A stretch of 64,000 nt of DNA from Mesorhizobium mediterraneum. GTDB taxonomy: Bacteria > Pseudomonadota > Alphaproteobacteria > Rhizobiales > Rhizobiaceae. Made by a program: the position numbers and the translations under genes. The DNA is taken from assembly GCF_002284565.1 (NCBI RefSeq), contig NZ_NPKI01000050.1, forward strand, positions 62,001-126,000. The letters run 5' to 3'. Positions 55,330 to 64,000 of this stretch are shown piece by piece. Under the pieces are notes generated by a model. It searched no databases and was not told the origin of the DNA. It saw only the letters and a list, made by a program, of their open reading frames with translations. How positions within the stretch are numbered: position 1 is the first letter of the stretch; every line of letters begins with the position of its first letter.

Positions 55330-55700
55330 GGACGGCCGCCTTGCTGAGCAGGCTGAAGGCTGCAACCTCAGTGCAAGCACTAAGAGTAGCCCTGTGACGA
55401 AGCATCAGGTTGAGCGGCTGGTCGCGGCTTCGTTCGAGGCTGGGACCAGTGTTTCGGAGATCGCGCGATCGCGAGCCTTCATGTGAGCCAGCTTTTCCGG
55501 TGCCGCAAGGAGTCTGCCAGATCTCCGTGCCGTCCGTGCAGCTTGTTACCGTGGAGGTCGTTGAGGCACAGCCACCGCCGATCTCCGATCTCCCGACCGC
55601 GCAAGAAGAGCAGCACGGTGAAAATCGAGCTGGCGGCGTCCGTGCGGATTGAGAGTGATATCGACACCTATGCGCTCGGCGGGATCCTGGATGTGCGCTG
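55330..55700 (+). pseudogene. IS66-family TnpA remnant
   Basis: Frames in succession read QVERLVAASFEAGTSVSEIA, then LFRCRKES and IELAASVRIESDIDTYALGG with ILDV. This is the HTH and C-terminal part of an IS66 TnpA, broken by frame changes. It directly follows the permease fragment. Confidence 0.6.
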
Positions 55701-55814
55701 GAGCGGCGATAATCCCGGTTCCGAGCGGCGTGAAGGTGTGGCTCGCCACCTGGTTGTACGGACATGCGCAAGGCTTCCCAGGCATTGATGGTGCAGGAGA
55801 CGTCGAAGCGCAAT

Positions 55815-57218
55815 TCAGAGGATGTGGCCATCCCAGACGAGCTCGTCCATCACCGAGCGCACTGCGCTTTCGGCGATTGCAGCGATCTCTTCGACTTCTG
55901 CCTTGGTTGCTATCAGCGGCGGGGCGAAGCCGAGAATGTCGCCGTGCGGCATAGCGCGAGCGATAAGACCACGCTCACGGGCTGCCTTAGAAATTCGTGC
56001 TCCAACCTTGAGCGTCGGATCAAAGCGCTTTTTATTGTCGCGGTCCGCCACGAATTCGATTGCACCCATAAGGCCCACGCCGCGAACTTCGCCGACGATC
56101 GGCAACTGCGCGAATCTTTCCTTCAATTGCGCCTGGAAGAATGCACCAACGTCGCGAGCATTTCCGGGCAGGTCTTCCTTCTCGACGATGTCGAGAACCG
56201 CGTTCGCCGCCGCGGCTCCAATCGGATGACCTGAGTATGTATAGCCGTGGGAGAATGCGCCGACCTTGTCGGCCCCATCCTCCATGACTTTATAAACCTT
56301 CTCTCCGACGATTGCCGCTGAAAGCGGGAAGTAGGCCGACGTTAAACCTTTAGCGATCGTGATGAGGTCTGGTTCGATGCCATAGTGCTGGGAGCCGAAC
56401 ATCGAGCCCGTTCGGCCGAAACCGGTGATGACTTCATCGGCGATGAGCAGCACATCGTGCTTTTTGAGAACGGCCTGAATCGCCTGCCAATACCCTTCCG
56501 GCGGGGGCGTGATGCCACCGGTGCCGAGCACCGGCTCGCCAATGAAGGCGCCAACATTGTCCGGGCCAAGCCGTTGGATCAGTTTGTCGAGTTCCTGGGC
56601 TCGCCGCGCCGAAAACTCCACTTCGGTCTCGCCCGCGTTTGCGCCCCAGTAGTGATGTGGGACACCGGTGTGAACAATCTGCGGGAGCGGCAGGTCCATG
56701 TGGTCGTGGTAGAAGCTCATGCCGGTCATGGACCCCGACACGACGCTGCAGCCGTGATAGCCGCGCTCACGCGAGATGATCTTCTTCTTGTTCGGCTTGC
56801 CACGCAGATTGTTGTAATACCAGACGAGCTTGGCCTGCGTTTCGTTGGCGTCCGAGCCGGACATGCCGTAGAACACCTTGCTCATCTTGCCCGGCGCCAT
56901 TTTCACAAGGCGATCAGAGAGGATTGCGAGCTCGTCCGTCGTGTGGGCCGCGTAGGAATGGTAGTAGGCCAGGCGAAAGGCCTGGCGCGAGATCGCTTCG
57001 GCGACTTCGGTGCGGCCATATCCAACATTTACGCAATAGAGACCGGCGAACCCGTCAATCAACTGGTTGCCGAGGGCGTCCTGGATGCGGATGCCTTTTC
57101 CTGTCTCGACGATCGTCGGCTCGCCTAGCTTGCCGGTTGCAAAGTCCTTCAGCTGCGTAAAAGGATGAAGAACAGAATTCCTGTCCTTTTCGGCAATTTC
57201 CTTGATATTGATTGTCAC
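55815..57218 (-). CDS. Class III aminotransferase (omega-amino acid/GABA/putrescine type)
   Basis: A 467-residue PLP enzyme. Landmarks: VFYGMSGSDANETQAKLVWY, PLP Asp in LLIADEVITGFGRTGSMFG, and Lys in ITIAKGLTSAYFPLSA. C-terminal block GLMGAIEFVADRDNKKRFDP. The N-terminal HPFTQLKDFATGKLGEPTIV is typical of pyruvate- or 2-oxoglutarate-dependent omega-aminotransferases near GabT/SpuC. It is the second gene of an operon with the semialdehyde dehydrogenase, 12 bp downstream of it. Together they would convert an omega-amino acid to its semialdehyde and on to the diacid. Confidence 0.92.
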   Translation of the reverse strand: MTINIKEIAEKDRNSVLHPFTQLKDFATGKLGEPTIVETGKGIRIQDALGNQLIDGFAGLYCVNVGYGRTEVAEAISRQAFRLAYYHSYAAHTTDELAILSDRLVKMAPGKMSKVFYGMSGSDANETQAKLVWYYNNLRGKPNKKKIISRERGYHGCSVVSGSMTGMSFYHDHMDLPLPQIVHTGVPHHYWGANAGETEVEFSARRAQELDKLIQRLGPDNVGAFIGEPVLGTGGITPPPEGYWQAIQAVLKKHDVLLIADEVITGFGRTGSMFGSQHYGIEPDLITIAKGLTSAYFPLSAAIVGEKVYKVMEDGADKVGAFSHGYTYSGHPIGAAAANAVLDIVEKEDLPGNARDVGAFFQAQLKERFAQLPIVGEVRGVGLMGAIEFVADRDNKKRFDPTLKVGARISKAARERGLIARAMPHGDILGFAPPLIATKAEVEEIAAIAESAVRSVMDELVWDGHIL

Positions 57219-57230
57219 TAGGGCGTCCTC

Positions 57231-58709
57231 TTACGCTGCAAGATTTCCGAAGCAGGTGTATTTTGGTTCGAGATACTCTGCGATTCCGTGCCTGGAGCCT
57301 TCCCGGCCGAGTCCGGACTGTTTCCATCCGCCGAAGGGGATGGGCGCTCCCGTAAATTTTGGGGTGTTGACCGCCACCATGCCGTATTCGAGCCGGTCGG
57401 TGAGCCGCATCGCGCGGTTAAGATCTCGGGTGTAAACATACGCTGCAAGACCCATCTCCGAGTTGTTCGCGCGCGAGAGCACCTCCGCTTCGTCTTCGAA
57501 GGGCAGAACTGCAGCCACAGGCCCGAACGTTTCTTCTTTTGCAACCCGCATGTCGTCGGTCACATCGGCGAGCACTGTCGGCATCACGAAGCTCCCGCCA
57601 AGAGCGGTATCCTGTGCGCCGACTATCATTCGAGCCCCTGCTGAAAGAGCCTCGGAGATCTGCCGCCTGCATTTTTCGGCACCAGACGCCTTGGTCATTG
57701 GACCGATGTCGACGTTGAGCTCCAATCCGTGTCCGACTTTCAGTTTGCTGGTGGCCTTGCCGAATTCTTCCACGAACCGGTCATAGACTCCCCGCTGAAC
57801 GTAAATCCTGTTTGCTGCCAGACAGTCCTGGCCGGATGTAGCGAACTTTGCTGCCATGCAGCCTGCGACCGCAGCTTCCATAGGCACGTCGTCGAAAAGA
57901 ATGAATGGAGCATTTCCGCCCAGCTCGAGCGAAGCTTTCTTTACAGTCCTTGCGGACTGCTCAAGCAGGAGTCGGCCGACCTCGGTCGAGCCCGTAAATG
58001 AGAACGCGCGCACATCGGTATGTTCCAACAGCCGCTTTGCAATTGGGGGAGCGTCGCCGGTTATCACCTGAAACACGCCGGCGGGGATTCCTGCGTCTTC
58101 GGCAAGACGGGCAAGCGCGAGGGCCGACAAGGGGGTTTCTGGAGCGGGCTTTACAATCATGGTGCAGCCAGCGGCCAATGCCGCTCCAGCTTTTCTAGTG
58201 ATCATTGCCGATGGAAAGTTCCATGGTGTGATAGCGACGGTCACTCCGATCGGCTGCATCTGCACGGCCAGCCGGCTTCCAACTATATGGCTGGGGATGG
58301 TCTCGCCGTATGCTCGCTCGCCCTCCGCTGCAAACCAGTCAAGAAAGCCCGCGGCGTATGAGATTTCGCCGCGAGCCTCCGAGATAGGCTTGCCTTGCTC
58401 GGCAGTCATGATGACGGCCAGATCTTCCGCATTTTCGCGCAATCCTGTCGCCCATTTACGGAGGTATGCGCCCCGTTCTGAAGGAAGCAAGTCGCGCCAC
58501 CGCAGGAATGCGCTTCGCGCGAAATGAACCGCAATATCTACGTCAGAGATTTCGCAGGCTGCCACCTGAGCCAGTTCTTCGCTGGTAGCGGGATCGACCA
58601 CTGCGAGGGTTTCGGGCTTCAAGAGCCAAGCGCCATTCACATACGCGCCTCGTTGCAGCAGGTCTGGGCGTTTGAGGCCCTCCAATGCAGCGTTTGCAGA
58701 ACCTTTCAT
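57231..58709 (-). CDS. gabD: NAD(P)-dependent succinate-semialdehyde dehydrogenase-like
   Basis: A 492-residue aldehyde dehydrogenase of GabD type. Catalytic Cys in SGQDCLAANRIYVQ, general base in LELGGNAPFILF, cofactor region TPWNFPSAMITRKAGAALAA, and the C-terminal PFGGWKQSGLGREGSRHG. Residues RIYVQRG and FAKE-type EETFGPVAAVLPF agree with succinate/glutarate semialdehyde enzymes; the exact diacid is not fixed by sequence. First gene of the operon with the class III aminotransferase; ATG 58709 has CCGGAG upstream. DoeC in ectoine breakdown is also of this type. Confidence 0.9.
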   Translation of the reverse strand: MKGSANAALEGLKRPDLLQRGAYVNGAWLLKPETLAVVDPATSEELAQVAACEISDVDIAVHFARSAFLRWRDLLPSERGAYLRKWATGLRENAEDLAVIMTAEQGKPISEARGEISYAAGFLDWFAAEGERAYGETIPSHIVGSRLAVQMQPIGVTVAITPWNFPSAMITRKAGAALAAGCTMIVKPAPETPLSALALARLAEDAGIPAGVFQVITGDAPPIAKRLLEHTDVRAFSFTGSTEVGRLLLEQSARTVKKASLELGGNAPFILFDDVPMEAAVAGCMAAKFATSGQDCLAANRIYVQRGVYDRFVEEFGKATSKLKVGHGLELNVDIGPMTKASGAEKCRRQISEALSAGARMIVGAQDTALGGSFVMPTVLADVTDDMRVAKEETFGPVAAVLPFEDEAEVLSRANNSEMGLAAYVYTRDLNRAMRLTDRLEYGMVAVNTPKFTGAPIPFGGWKQSGLGREGSRHGIAEYLEPKYTCFGNLAA

Positions 58710-58779
58710 CTAAAACTCCGGATGGGGCGTTCAATTTCATCAAAATTAGCCCTTTAAAATCGTCGATTGGCAGCGCAGT

Positions 58780-59440
58780 TACAGCCTACCGAGCCGTTCT
58801 CCTGCGAATACTGACGTGCAGACGAATTGTTCCGCCTTATGACACTGGTGTCTGGCCGTTGCTTGAAGGACGGAACTGAGAGAGCAGGTTTGCGCACGCT
58901 CCCCGCGCCGGCCTCCAAGCCCGTCTCCCTGTGCACTGCTCGGCGCCGGAATGCGCGCGCCAGGTCGGAGGCCAGGTGTCCCGCGAAGGCGTGCAGACCA
59001 GCCCCCGGCATTGTCGAGCAATACCTCCGCGGGAACGCCGCCGAAGGAGGCGCCTATCCATTCGGTCGAACCAGTCTGCCTCTGATCCATTTCCACGCTC
59101 GGATATGCGTTTGGGCGACAAAAGCCAACAGTCGCGACGAACAGATTGACCCGCAGCTTCTCACGCCGATCTACTGACGCCTCATCAATAGCCGATTGCA
59201 GCTGCCGGCCCGGAGGCGTCTCGAACCGTGCCGTCGCGCGCGCCTCTGCCTTCAACTTACCGCGCCAGCAACCGACAAGATTATCGTCGCACTGTGTTGC
59301 GCACGCGTACGAACCTCGTGCGCAAGCCGCTTAGCGCCCCAGCAGAGCCATGCAGCCGTATCGTTGCCGCGACCTCGTCGGGGCTCCACGCGGCCCAAGT
59401 GGACAAATTCCTCGTCTCAATCATTCCTACTCGAGGTGTC
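58780..59440 (-). pseudogene. IS21-family IstA remnant
   Basis: Broken minus-strand frames contain GWGAKRLAHE-like pieces (CWGAKRLAHEVRTRA), then KAEARATARFETPPGRQLQ, NLFVATVGFCRPNAYPSVE and SFGGVPAEVLLDNAGG, in IstA order. At least two frame changes and deletions. A third, independent IS21 relic in the window. Confidence 0.72.
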
Positions 59441-59752
59441 AGTTCCTCGCGTCGCAAGGACTCTCGGGTCCCTCGACACGTGGGATTGAATGCAGTCCCG
59501 CAGGTCCTGCGCGCCAAGGCGAAACCCGCAACCGTGCGGTGACGGTGGAGCGGTGGTGCCGTCGTTCTGCCCACCGCTCAGAGCGCGCGTCACGCCCTTC
59601 CGCTATCTTCGCCGCGCCGCTCGCCGCGGATCATCGTCTTCCGGACGTGATCTTCGAGAAGGTTCCTTGGGCGCGTCACACTCTCCAAAGTATATCGTAA
59701 TCAGTCGTGATCTGGTGCAAGCGCTGGGCCGGGTAGTACAGGCGTGAAGAAG
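59441..59752. other. Intergenic region
   Basis: No gene or clear element recognised; probably the remainder of decayed insertion-sequence DNA. Confidence 0.3.
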
Positions 59753-61408
59753 TCACCGGTGGGGAAAATAAGGGGCCGACTGCTCGGGTTTCCGAACGAA
59801 GCTTGTCGGCCGCTCGATCGAAAGCGTCATTTGAGGCGCTTCCTCTCCCGCGTGCAACTGGATGACACTTTGGTCCAGTTCCTTGTCTACTTCCGTGAGA
59901 CGATGGTTTAAGCGAAGGTAGTCGGTCCAGGTCGGAGTGCGGAAAGTCTCCATCCATTGCATAGGCTTCTGAAGGTTGCGCTGGAGCGTCCAATTCCGAG
60001 CCCCCACGCGGCTGTGGACATGCCTGCGCTGCCGCATGAGGTCGAGGAAGGCCTCGACGTTTTTCTCAGCTATCAGGTATTCGACCTTGACCACGATCGG
60101 GCCGCTTCTCGGCTTCAAATTGAGAATGATAGCGGGAGCGTCGAAGGCCTCCAAGGGATCGGGTTCGGAATCGTGGCGTTCGCGCAGGGGAAACAGAACG
60201 CCGGCGACAGCGACGAGCAACAGCGCGCCGGCAGAACCCTCAAGCGCCCATGTCAATGAATGGTTCTCGGCGACAGTGCCCCACACCCAACTACCGATCG
60301 CGATGCCGCCGTCTATCAGGGCATAATAGATCGAAATCGTGCGCCCAACGACCCAGCGCGGGCTCGCCAGCTGCACGCTCACGCCAACCCCGGACCAGGC
60401 GGTGACCCAGCCCGCGCCGCCCAAGGCGAGCGCAATTGCGGCTACGGCGATCGAAGAGGTCAGTGCAAGGGAAAGAGAGCATGCCGCGCAGGCGATGCAG
60501 GAGAGCCGCATCAGCCGTTCTTGCGACAAGCTCCGTCTGAATGTGCTGTTTGAGATGCCGGCGAAGACGGCGCCTGTGCCGAAGCCGCCCATCAGTGTGC
60601 CATAGGCGAGTGGTCCTCCGCCCAATTGATCGCGGACTACCAGCGGCAGCAGTGCGAGAATGGCGATGCTTGCCAGGCCAAAGAGGGTTCCGCGGGCGAT
60701 CGCCGCCTTGATTTCGGATGACATCGCCGTGAAGCGGAGCCCGTCGTAGGTCGCAGTGCTCATCGACTCGCGTGGAAGAGGGGAGGAGCGAACCTTCCAT
60801 TTGCACCGCCATATGGTGGCAAGAGGGACCAGATAGGTGAGGGTGGTCACAGTGAAAGCTGCCAAAAGCCCAAACGAGGCTACCACGATGCCGCCGAGCG
60901 CCGGGCCAACGGTTCGGACAGTGTTGAAACCGACGGACAGTAGGGTCACGGCAGCGGGAATATCGCGTCGGTCGACCATATCGCCAACCGAGGCCTGCCA
61001 GGCGGGATCGTTGAGAGCGCCACCGCACGCGATCAGGAAGCTGAAGCCGAGGATCATCCACGGACTGACAAAGCCCAGCGCCACAACCGCGGTCAGCATC
61101 GCAGAGGCTATCACCATGAGGGATCTGCCGGCGAACATCACCCGGCGACGGCTGAAATTGTCGGCGAGAGCCCCGGCGAACACGGACAGAATGAAGGCGG
61201 GCAGGTTCGATGAGGCCTGCACCAGCGCCACCATCAGGTCTGAAGTCGAGATCGTTGCCATCAGCCAACTGATGGCAACAGTCTGCATCAGCCAGCCGAG
61301 GCTCGAGACCTGTGTGGCGAGCCAGATCGCGCGAAAGGTCGACTGCAGGAGTGGCGCAAACGTCGTTGGCGAAATTGGATCTGCACCTGCGCGCGCGACC
61401 TTGCTCAT
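59753..61408 (-). CDS. MFS transporter, MFS_3/EntS type, with C-terminal extension
   Basis: A 551-residue major-facilitator protein. About twelve helices, with family blocks LLQSTFRAIWLATQVSSLGW, VFAGALADNFSRRRVMFAGR (loop 2-3 motif) and GGALNDPAWQASVGDMVDRR. After the last helix (about residue 405) a soluble region of about 145 residues follows, with VEYLIAEKNVEAFLDLMRQR and NWTLQRNLQKPMQWMETFRT, similar to the ABM-like tail of the MFS_3 subfamily. Start ATG 61408 follows a GGGGAGGAG ribosome site. EntS-like members export siderophores and other small metabolites. It might export a product of this island. Confidence 0.87.
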   Translation of the reverse strand: MSKVARAGADPISPTTFAPLLQSTFRAIWLATQVSSLGWLMQTVAISWLMATISTSDLMVALVQASSNLPAFILSVFAGALADNFSRRRVMFAGRSLMVIASAMLTAVVALGFVSPWMILGFSFLIACGGALNDPAWQASVGDMVDRRDIPAAVTLLSVGFNTVRTVGPALGGIVVASFGLLAAFTVTTLTYLVPLATIWRCKWKVRSSPLPRESMSTATYDGLRFTAMSSEIKAAIARGTLFGLASIAILALLPLVVRDQLGGGPLAYGTLMGGFGTGAVFAGISNSTFRRSLSQERLMRLSCIACAACSLSLALTSSIAVAAIALALGGAGWVTAWSGVGVSVQLASPRWVVGRTISIYYALIDGGIAIGSWVWGTVAENHSLTWALEGSAGALLLVAVAGVLFPLRERHDSEPDPLEAFDAPAIILNLKPRSGPIVVKVEYLIAEKNVEAFLDLMRQRRHVHSRVGARNWTLQRNLQKPMQWMETFRTPTWTDYLRLNHRLTEVDKELDQSVIQLHAGEEAPQMTLSIERPTSFVRKPEQSAPYFPHR

Positions 61409-62019
61409 ATTTCGGAGCGTCTCCTCCCCTTTGACGGTTCTTATGGCCTCGCCCGCACGAAAGAATGTGCAGGCGCAGGCGGCCACGTTCTGTAATTTCG
61501 TTCCACTCCAAGATTGATCAGGTGCTGACTTGAGTCAAATACAGGATCCAAATTGTGGCCATCCAGCGTCGAGATGGCCTTCAATTGGCCTGCCCTGCTG
61601 TGCGACATGACCAAGGCTCTCACATTGGTGGCCAGCGCCATCTCGGCATCCTGCAGAATCTCGCGCCCTCTGTCTGCCTCGACTTCGCGGGTAGCAGGCA
61701 GTATGCGGCATAGTATCGACAGGAAGGGAAGCGGTATATGCAGAGGGTTCATGACGTCCCTAAGGGCTGACCCTAAGGCGCTACCACAGTGCGGGCCTGA
61801 CTGCGCAGTGAAGGCTCTCTATTCACCAGGATCCCAGTTCTTAGCTAGTCGTAAGGTTGGAGGTCGGCGGTTGAGCAGAGCGGGCACTGGCCATCTGGAA
61901 ACGCGATGGTGCCGCACGGGACATTATATTGGCGAATTGAAAACAGCTTTTGCATACTGGAGGAACGGAGAAACGCACATCCGGCGACAAGACGCTTGAA
62001 TACTCACACAGGCTAAACA
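61409..62019. other. Intergenic region upstream of DoeB-like gene
   Basis: A 103-codon minus-strand frame (61441-61752) with a readable central part (ATREVEADRGREILQDAEMA) is not recognised and may be a gene fragment. The start of the next gene has no strong ribosome site. Confidence 0.35.
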
Positions 62020-63018
62020 ATGAGCGAAGGACCACATCTTACGTTTGATCTTGATCAGCCCGGCATAAGCCAAGGGCATCTTGTTGTTCCCAAAGGTGCC
62101 GATTGCGAAGCTCTTTCTCTGTCGGTCTTCAGCCTCAACAAAGGCGCAGGCCCGCGGCTCCTTATCACTGGCGGATGTCATGGCAATGAATTGGAAGGGC
62201 CAATCGTTGCGCGACGCCTTGTTGAGTGGCTGCCCGAAGCGCAAACCTGTGGACGGATCATCATCGTCTCTGTTCTCAATCCGCCGGCAGTGCAGGCATT
62301 TACCCGCAACACGCCCATCGACGGATTGAATCTCAACCGAGTGTTTCCGGGCCGTGCCAATGGGTCGGTAACCGAACGAATCGCGGATGCCATTTCGCGC
62401 CTGCTGTTGCCGATGGCCGACACCGTGTTTGATCTGCACAGCTTCGGACCAACGTGGGATTTTCCGCCGTCGACCACGACGCATCCGATTGCAGATCAAG
62501 ACCTGATGGCCAAGACGATCAAAATGGCAGAGGCGTTCAAATTACCCATGACGTTGGTATGGGATCATCCAGATACGCCTGGAATGTTCGATATCTCAGC
62601 TCATAATCAGGGTAAGGTATTCGTCTGTGCTGAACTCGGCGGGGGCACCATTGGTGCCGAAAATCTCGCGATCTACGAAGCGGGAGTACGCAATGCACTC
62701 ATCGCTCTCGGACTCATAGAGGGAAAAGCCGAGTGTCCGATATTTCGTCAACGGAAGTCCAGCCAGACACTGCAAACGCGGCGGCCCGCCGATGAATTAG
62801 CATCGCCTGCGCGGGGTATCTTTGAACCCCGCTGCTCCATGTTGGATGAAGTGAAACAAGGAGATCTCATCGGCATTCTGCATCCGATGGATTCTTCGTC
62901 GGCTGCTTCCACTGATATCCGGTTGCCTAGTACTTCCATCGTCTGCGGCATTCGATCCGGGGGCTACGTCGAGGTCAACGAATGGCTAGCGCTCCTTGCA
63001 CGCTCTCTGGCTCATTGA
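62020..63018 (+). CDS. Succinylglutamate desuccinylase/aspartoacylase-family deacylase (DoeB-like)
   Basis: A 332-residue zinc carboxypeptidase-fold deacylase. Zinc motif ITGGCHGNELEGPIVARRL (His and Glu), substrate Arg-Asn in LNLNRVFPGRANG and the second His in VFDLHSFGPTWDFPP; catalytic Glu probably in VCAELGGGTIGAEN. This is the pattern of DoeB/EutE, which hydrolyses N-acetyl-diaminobutyrate during ectoine breakdown, and of aspartoacylases. With an M24 DoeA/EutD-like gene and a racemase-like gene directly downstream, it recalls the eut/doe gene set. Confidence 0.87.
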   Translation: MSEGPHLTFDLDQPGISQGHLVVPKGADCEALSLSVFSLNKGAGPRLLITGGCHGNELEGPIVARRLVEWLPEAQTCGRIIIVSVLNPPAVQAFTRNTPIDGLNLNRVFPGRANGSVTERIADAISRLLLPMADTVFDLHSFGPTWDFPPSTTTHPIADQDLMAKTIKMAEAFKLPMTLVWDHPDTPGMFDISAHNQGKVFVCAELGGGTIGAENLAIYEAGVRNALIALGLIEGKAECPIFRQRKSSQTLQTRRPADELASPARGIFEPRCSMLDEVKQGDLIGILHPMDSSSAASTDIRLPSTSIVCGIRSGGYVEVNEWLALLARSLAH

Positions 63019-63400
63019 AGTCCGTTTGCCTCGATCGCTACAACGCGGAGTTGATTACACTCGTGCGCATGGTTGCGCCCGCTACGCAAGACTTGACCGA
63101 TGCGGAGTGGGCGCTGATTGGAAGTAAGAATACCAACAGCTCCAGAAGACCGAATGCGTACTTAAAGCAACGACGTGCGCGTCGTAAGCTGGCGAGAGAT
63201 GCAGTATCGCTTGGTGTTGTAGTTTAATCCGGGGGTCCCCTCAAACATCGTCGGCTCTAACTTACCAGGCATCTATCCGACGGCGTAGATAGATCGCACT
63301 TGATCGATTCGATGGGACGGAAACCAAGACCATCCAGAGTGAACTGGCGAGTGGGCCGCGAATCTTGGTTGGCCGCCTTCCAACTGTTGAGGATAACAAC
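63019..63400 (+). other. Gap with an IS5-type transposase start fragment
   Basis: At 63070-63135 the plus strand encodes MVAPATQDLTDAEWALIG, the opening of IS5-family transposases (DLTDAEWALI). The fragment breaks off at once, and the rest of the gap holds nothing recognisable. Confidence 0.45.
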
Positions 63401-64000
63401 ATGACATTACAACCCCGAGCATCTCTCGGAATATTAACTTCCGACCAAGGGCAGTTGCCCAACTCTAAGAGGGGGACGGAACCGAGGGCGATTGAAAATC
63501 CAGCGACCCTTGGCTTTCCTGTGATAACGGAAATCGCAGAGGGAACACTGGGTAGAAGAACGCCGCACGGCGATCCCGTTCTTGAGCGCGGCTATGTGGA
63601 AGCGGCCCAGCGGTTGGTCCAGCGAGGAGCCGTCGCCATCAGTTCAAATTGCGGCTTTTTAATCCGATACCAGGCCGTTGTGGCCGCTTCTGTAACAGTA
63701 CCCGTAGCGTTGTCGAGCATGCTCCTTTTGCCGACGCTGATCCGTCAACTGCCCGCATCCGCCAAGATTGCCGTCCTGACATATGACTCTACCACTTTCG
63801 GCGATGACATGCTTGAGCTGAGCGATCCGACGGAGAGGTCGAGAGTTGTGGTTGGCGGAATAGAAGGCAGCAAATACTGGCATGATGAGTTGAAAATTCC
63901 TGCGCCGCCGACCGATGTCGCGGCGATGGAAGCTGATGTCGGCGCTTGCATCACCGGGCTCAGAGCTAAGCATCCGGAGATTGCAGCCATCCTCTTCGAG
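63401..64000 (+). CDS. Asp/Glu racemase-like protein (EutA/arylmalonate decarboxylase type), 3' end outside window
   Basis: ATG 63401 opens a frame that stays open to the right edge (200 codons visible). The sequence belongs to the Asp/Glu/hydantoin racemase superfamily: LGILTSDQGQLPN, then a first conserved Cys in AISSNCGFLIRYQ, and VPVALSSMLLLPTLIRQLPA with KIAVLTYDSTTFGDDMLE. The second Cys expected near the C-terminus would lie beyond the window or is absent in the visible part. EutA of the ectoine utilisation cluster and arylmalonate decarboxylases belong to this group. Orientation and position after the DoeB-like gene support a shared pathway. Confidence 0.8.
   Translation, partial: MTLQPRASLGILTSDQGQLPNSKRGTEPRAIENPATLGFPVITEIAEGTLGRRTPHGDPVLERGYVEAAQRLVQRGAVAISSNCGFLIRYQAVVAASVTVPVALSSMLLLPTLIRQLPASAKIAVLTYDSTTFGDDMLELSDPTERSRVVVGGIEGSKYWHDELKIPAPPTDVAAMEADVGACITGLRAKHPEIAAILFE

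Noticed and set aside
1..64000. CRISPR arrays, tRNA or rRNA genes, replication origin
   Set aside because: Looked for regularly spaced repeats, cloverleaf-like arms and rRNA-like sequence; none was seen by eye.

Overview
The window looks like part of a rhizobial symbiosis island, most likely from Mesorhizobium or a close relative. Three things point there: a nitrogen-fixation block behind a NifA/sigma-54 promoter (thioredoxin-like gene, NifX-associated DUF269 and DUF683 genes, fdxB, and a small exopolysaccharide-repressor gene); a fossil of a GDP-mannose dehydratase gene; and dense insertion-sequence debris (IS21 twice, plus IS3, IS5, IS66, IS110 and IS256 relics). Many genes are broken, as is usual for an island under constant rearrangement. 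No rRNA, tRNA, CRISPR array or replication origin was seen.

Layout. 0-2 kb: a remnant of an OLD-nuclease/UvrD-helicase pair that resembles a Gabija defence system, then two small minus-strand genes. 1.9-4.9 kb: the NifA-controlled nif accessory operon. 5.4-7.2 kb: an ABC exporter. 7.9-9.1 kb: a frameshifted LuxR-type regulator, an IS256 fragment and a decayed second copy of the nif promoter. 9.5-30.7 kb: scattered enzymes that modify amino-acid-like molecules (radical SAM/SPASM protein, diaminobutyrate-type aminotransferase overlapping a 2-oxoglutarate dioxygenase, a LuxR-type HTH solo, a GNAT-like protein, a GMC oxidoreductase, an IPNS-like dioxygenase, an aldehyde dehydrogenase and an ATP-grasp ligase), interrupted by IS elements, two of them with visible target-site duplications.

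31-64 kb: a catabolic and uptake region. It has LysR and AsnC/Lrp regulators, an alpha/beta hydrolase, an MmgE/PrpD protein, two tandem Tat-exported peptide-binding proteins plus a deleted third, a Dpp/Opp-type permease pair with a fused double ATPase, and a CocE-type hydrolase. Next come an SDR, an M20 deacylase, a class V aminotransferase, an M24 peptidase, a beta-lactamase-fold amide hydrolase, a class III aminotransferase with a GabD-like dehydrogenase, an MFS exporter, a DoeB-like deacylase and an Asp/Glu racemase-like protein that runs off the end. The gene set fits uptake of a peptide- or amide-like compound, its hydrolysis, and transamination and oxidation of the product.

The most interesting observation is a 17-bp element (consensus AACGCCGGTTTCCTGCG, an imperfect inverted repeat) found 110-142 bp before the start codon of six separate transcription units in this region: hydrolase, both binding proteins, the deleted binding protein with the permease operon, the CocE-like hydrolase and the M24 peptidase. 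A related inverted repeat lies in the leader of the asnC-type gene. This suggests an undescribed regulon. Together with the linked biosynthesis-like enzymes, the region could be a make-and-consume island analogous to rhizopine systems, but that last step is inference.
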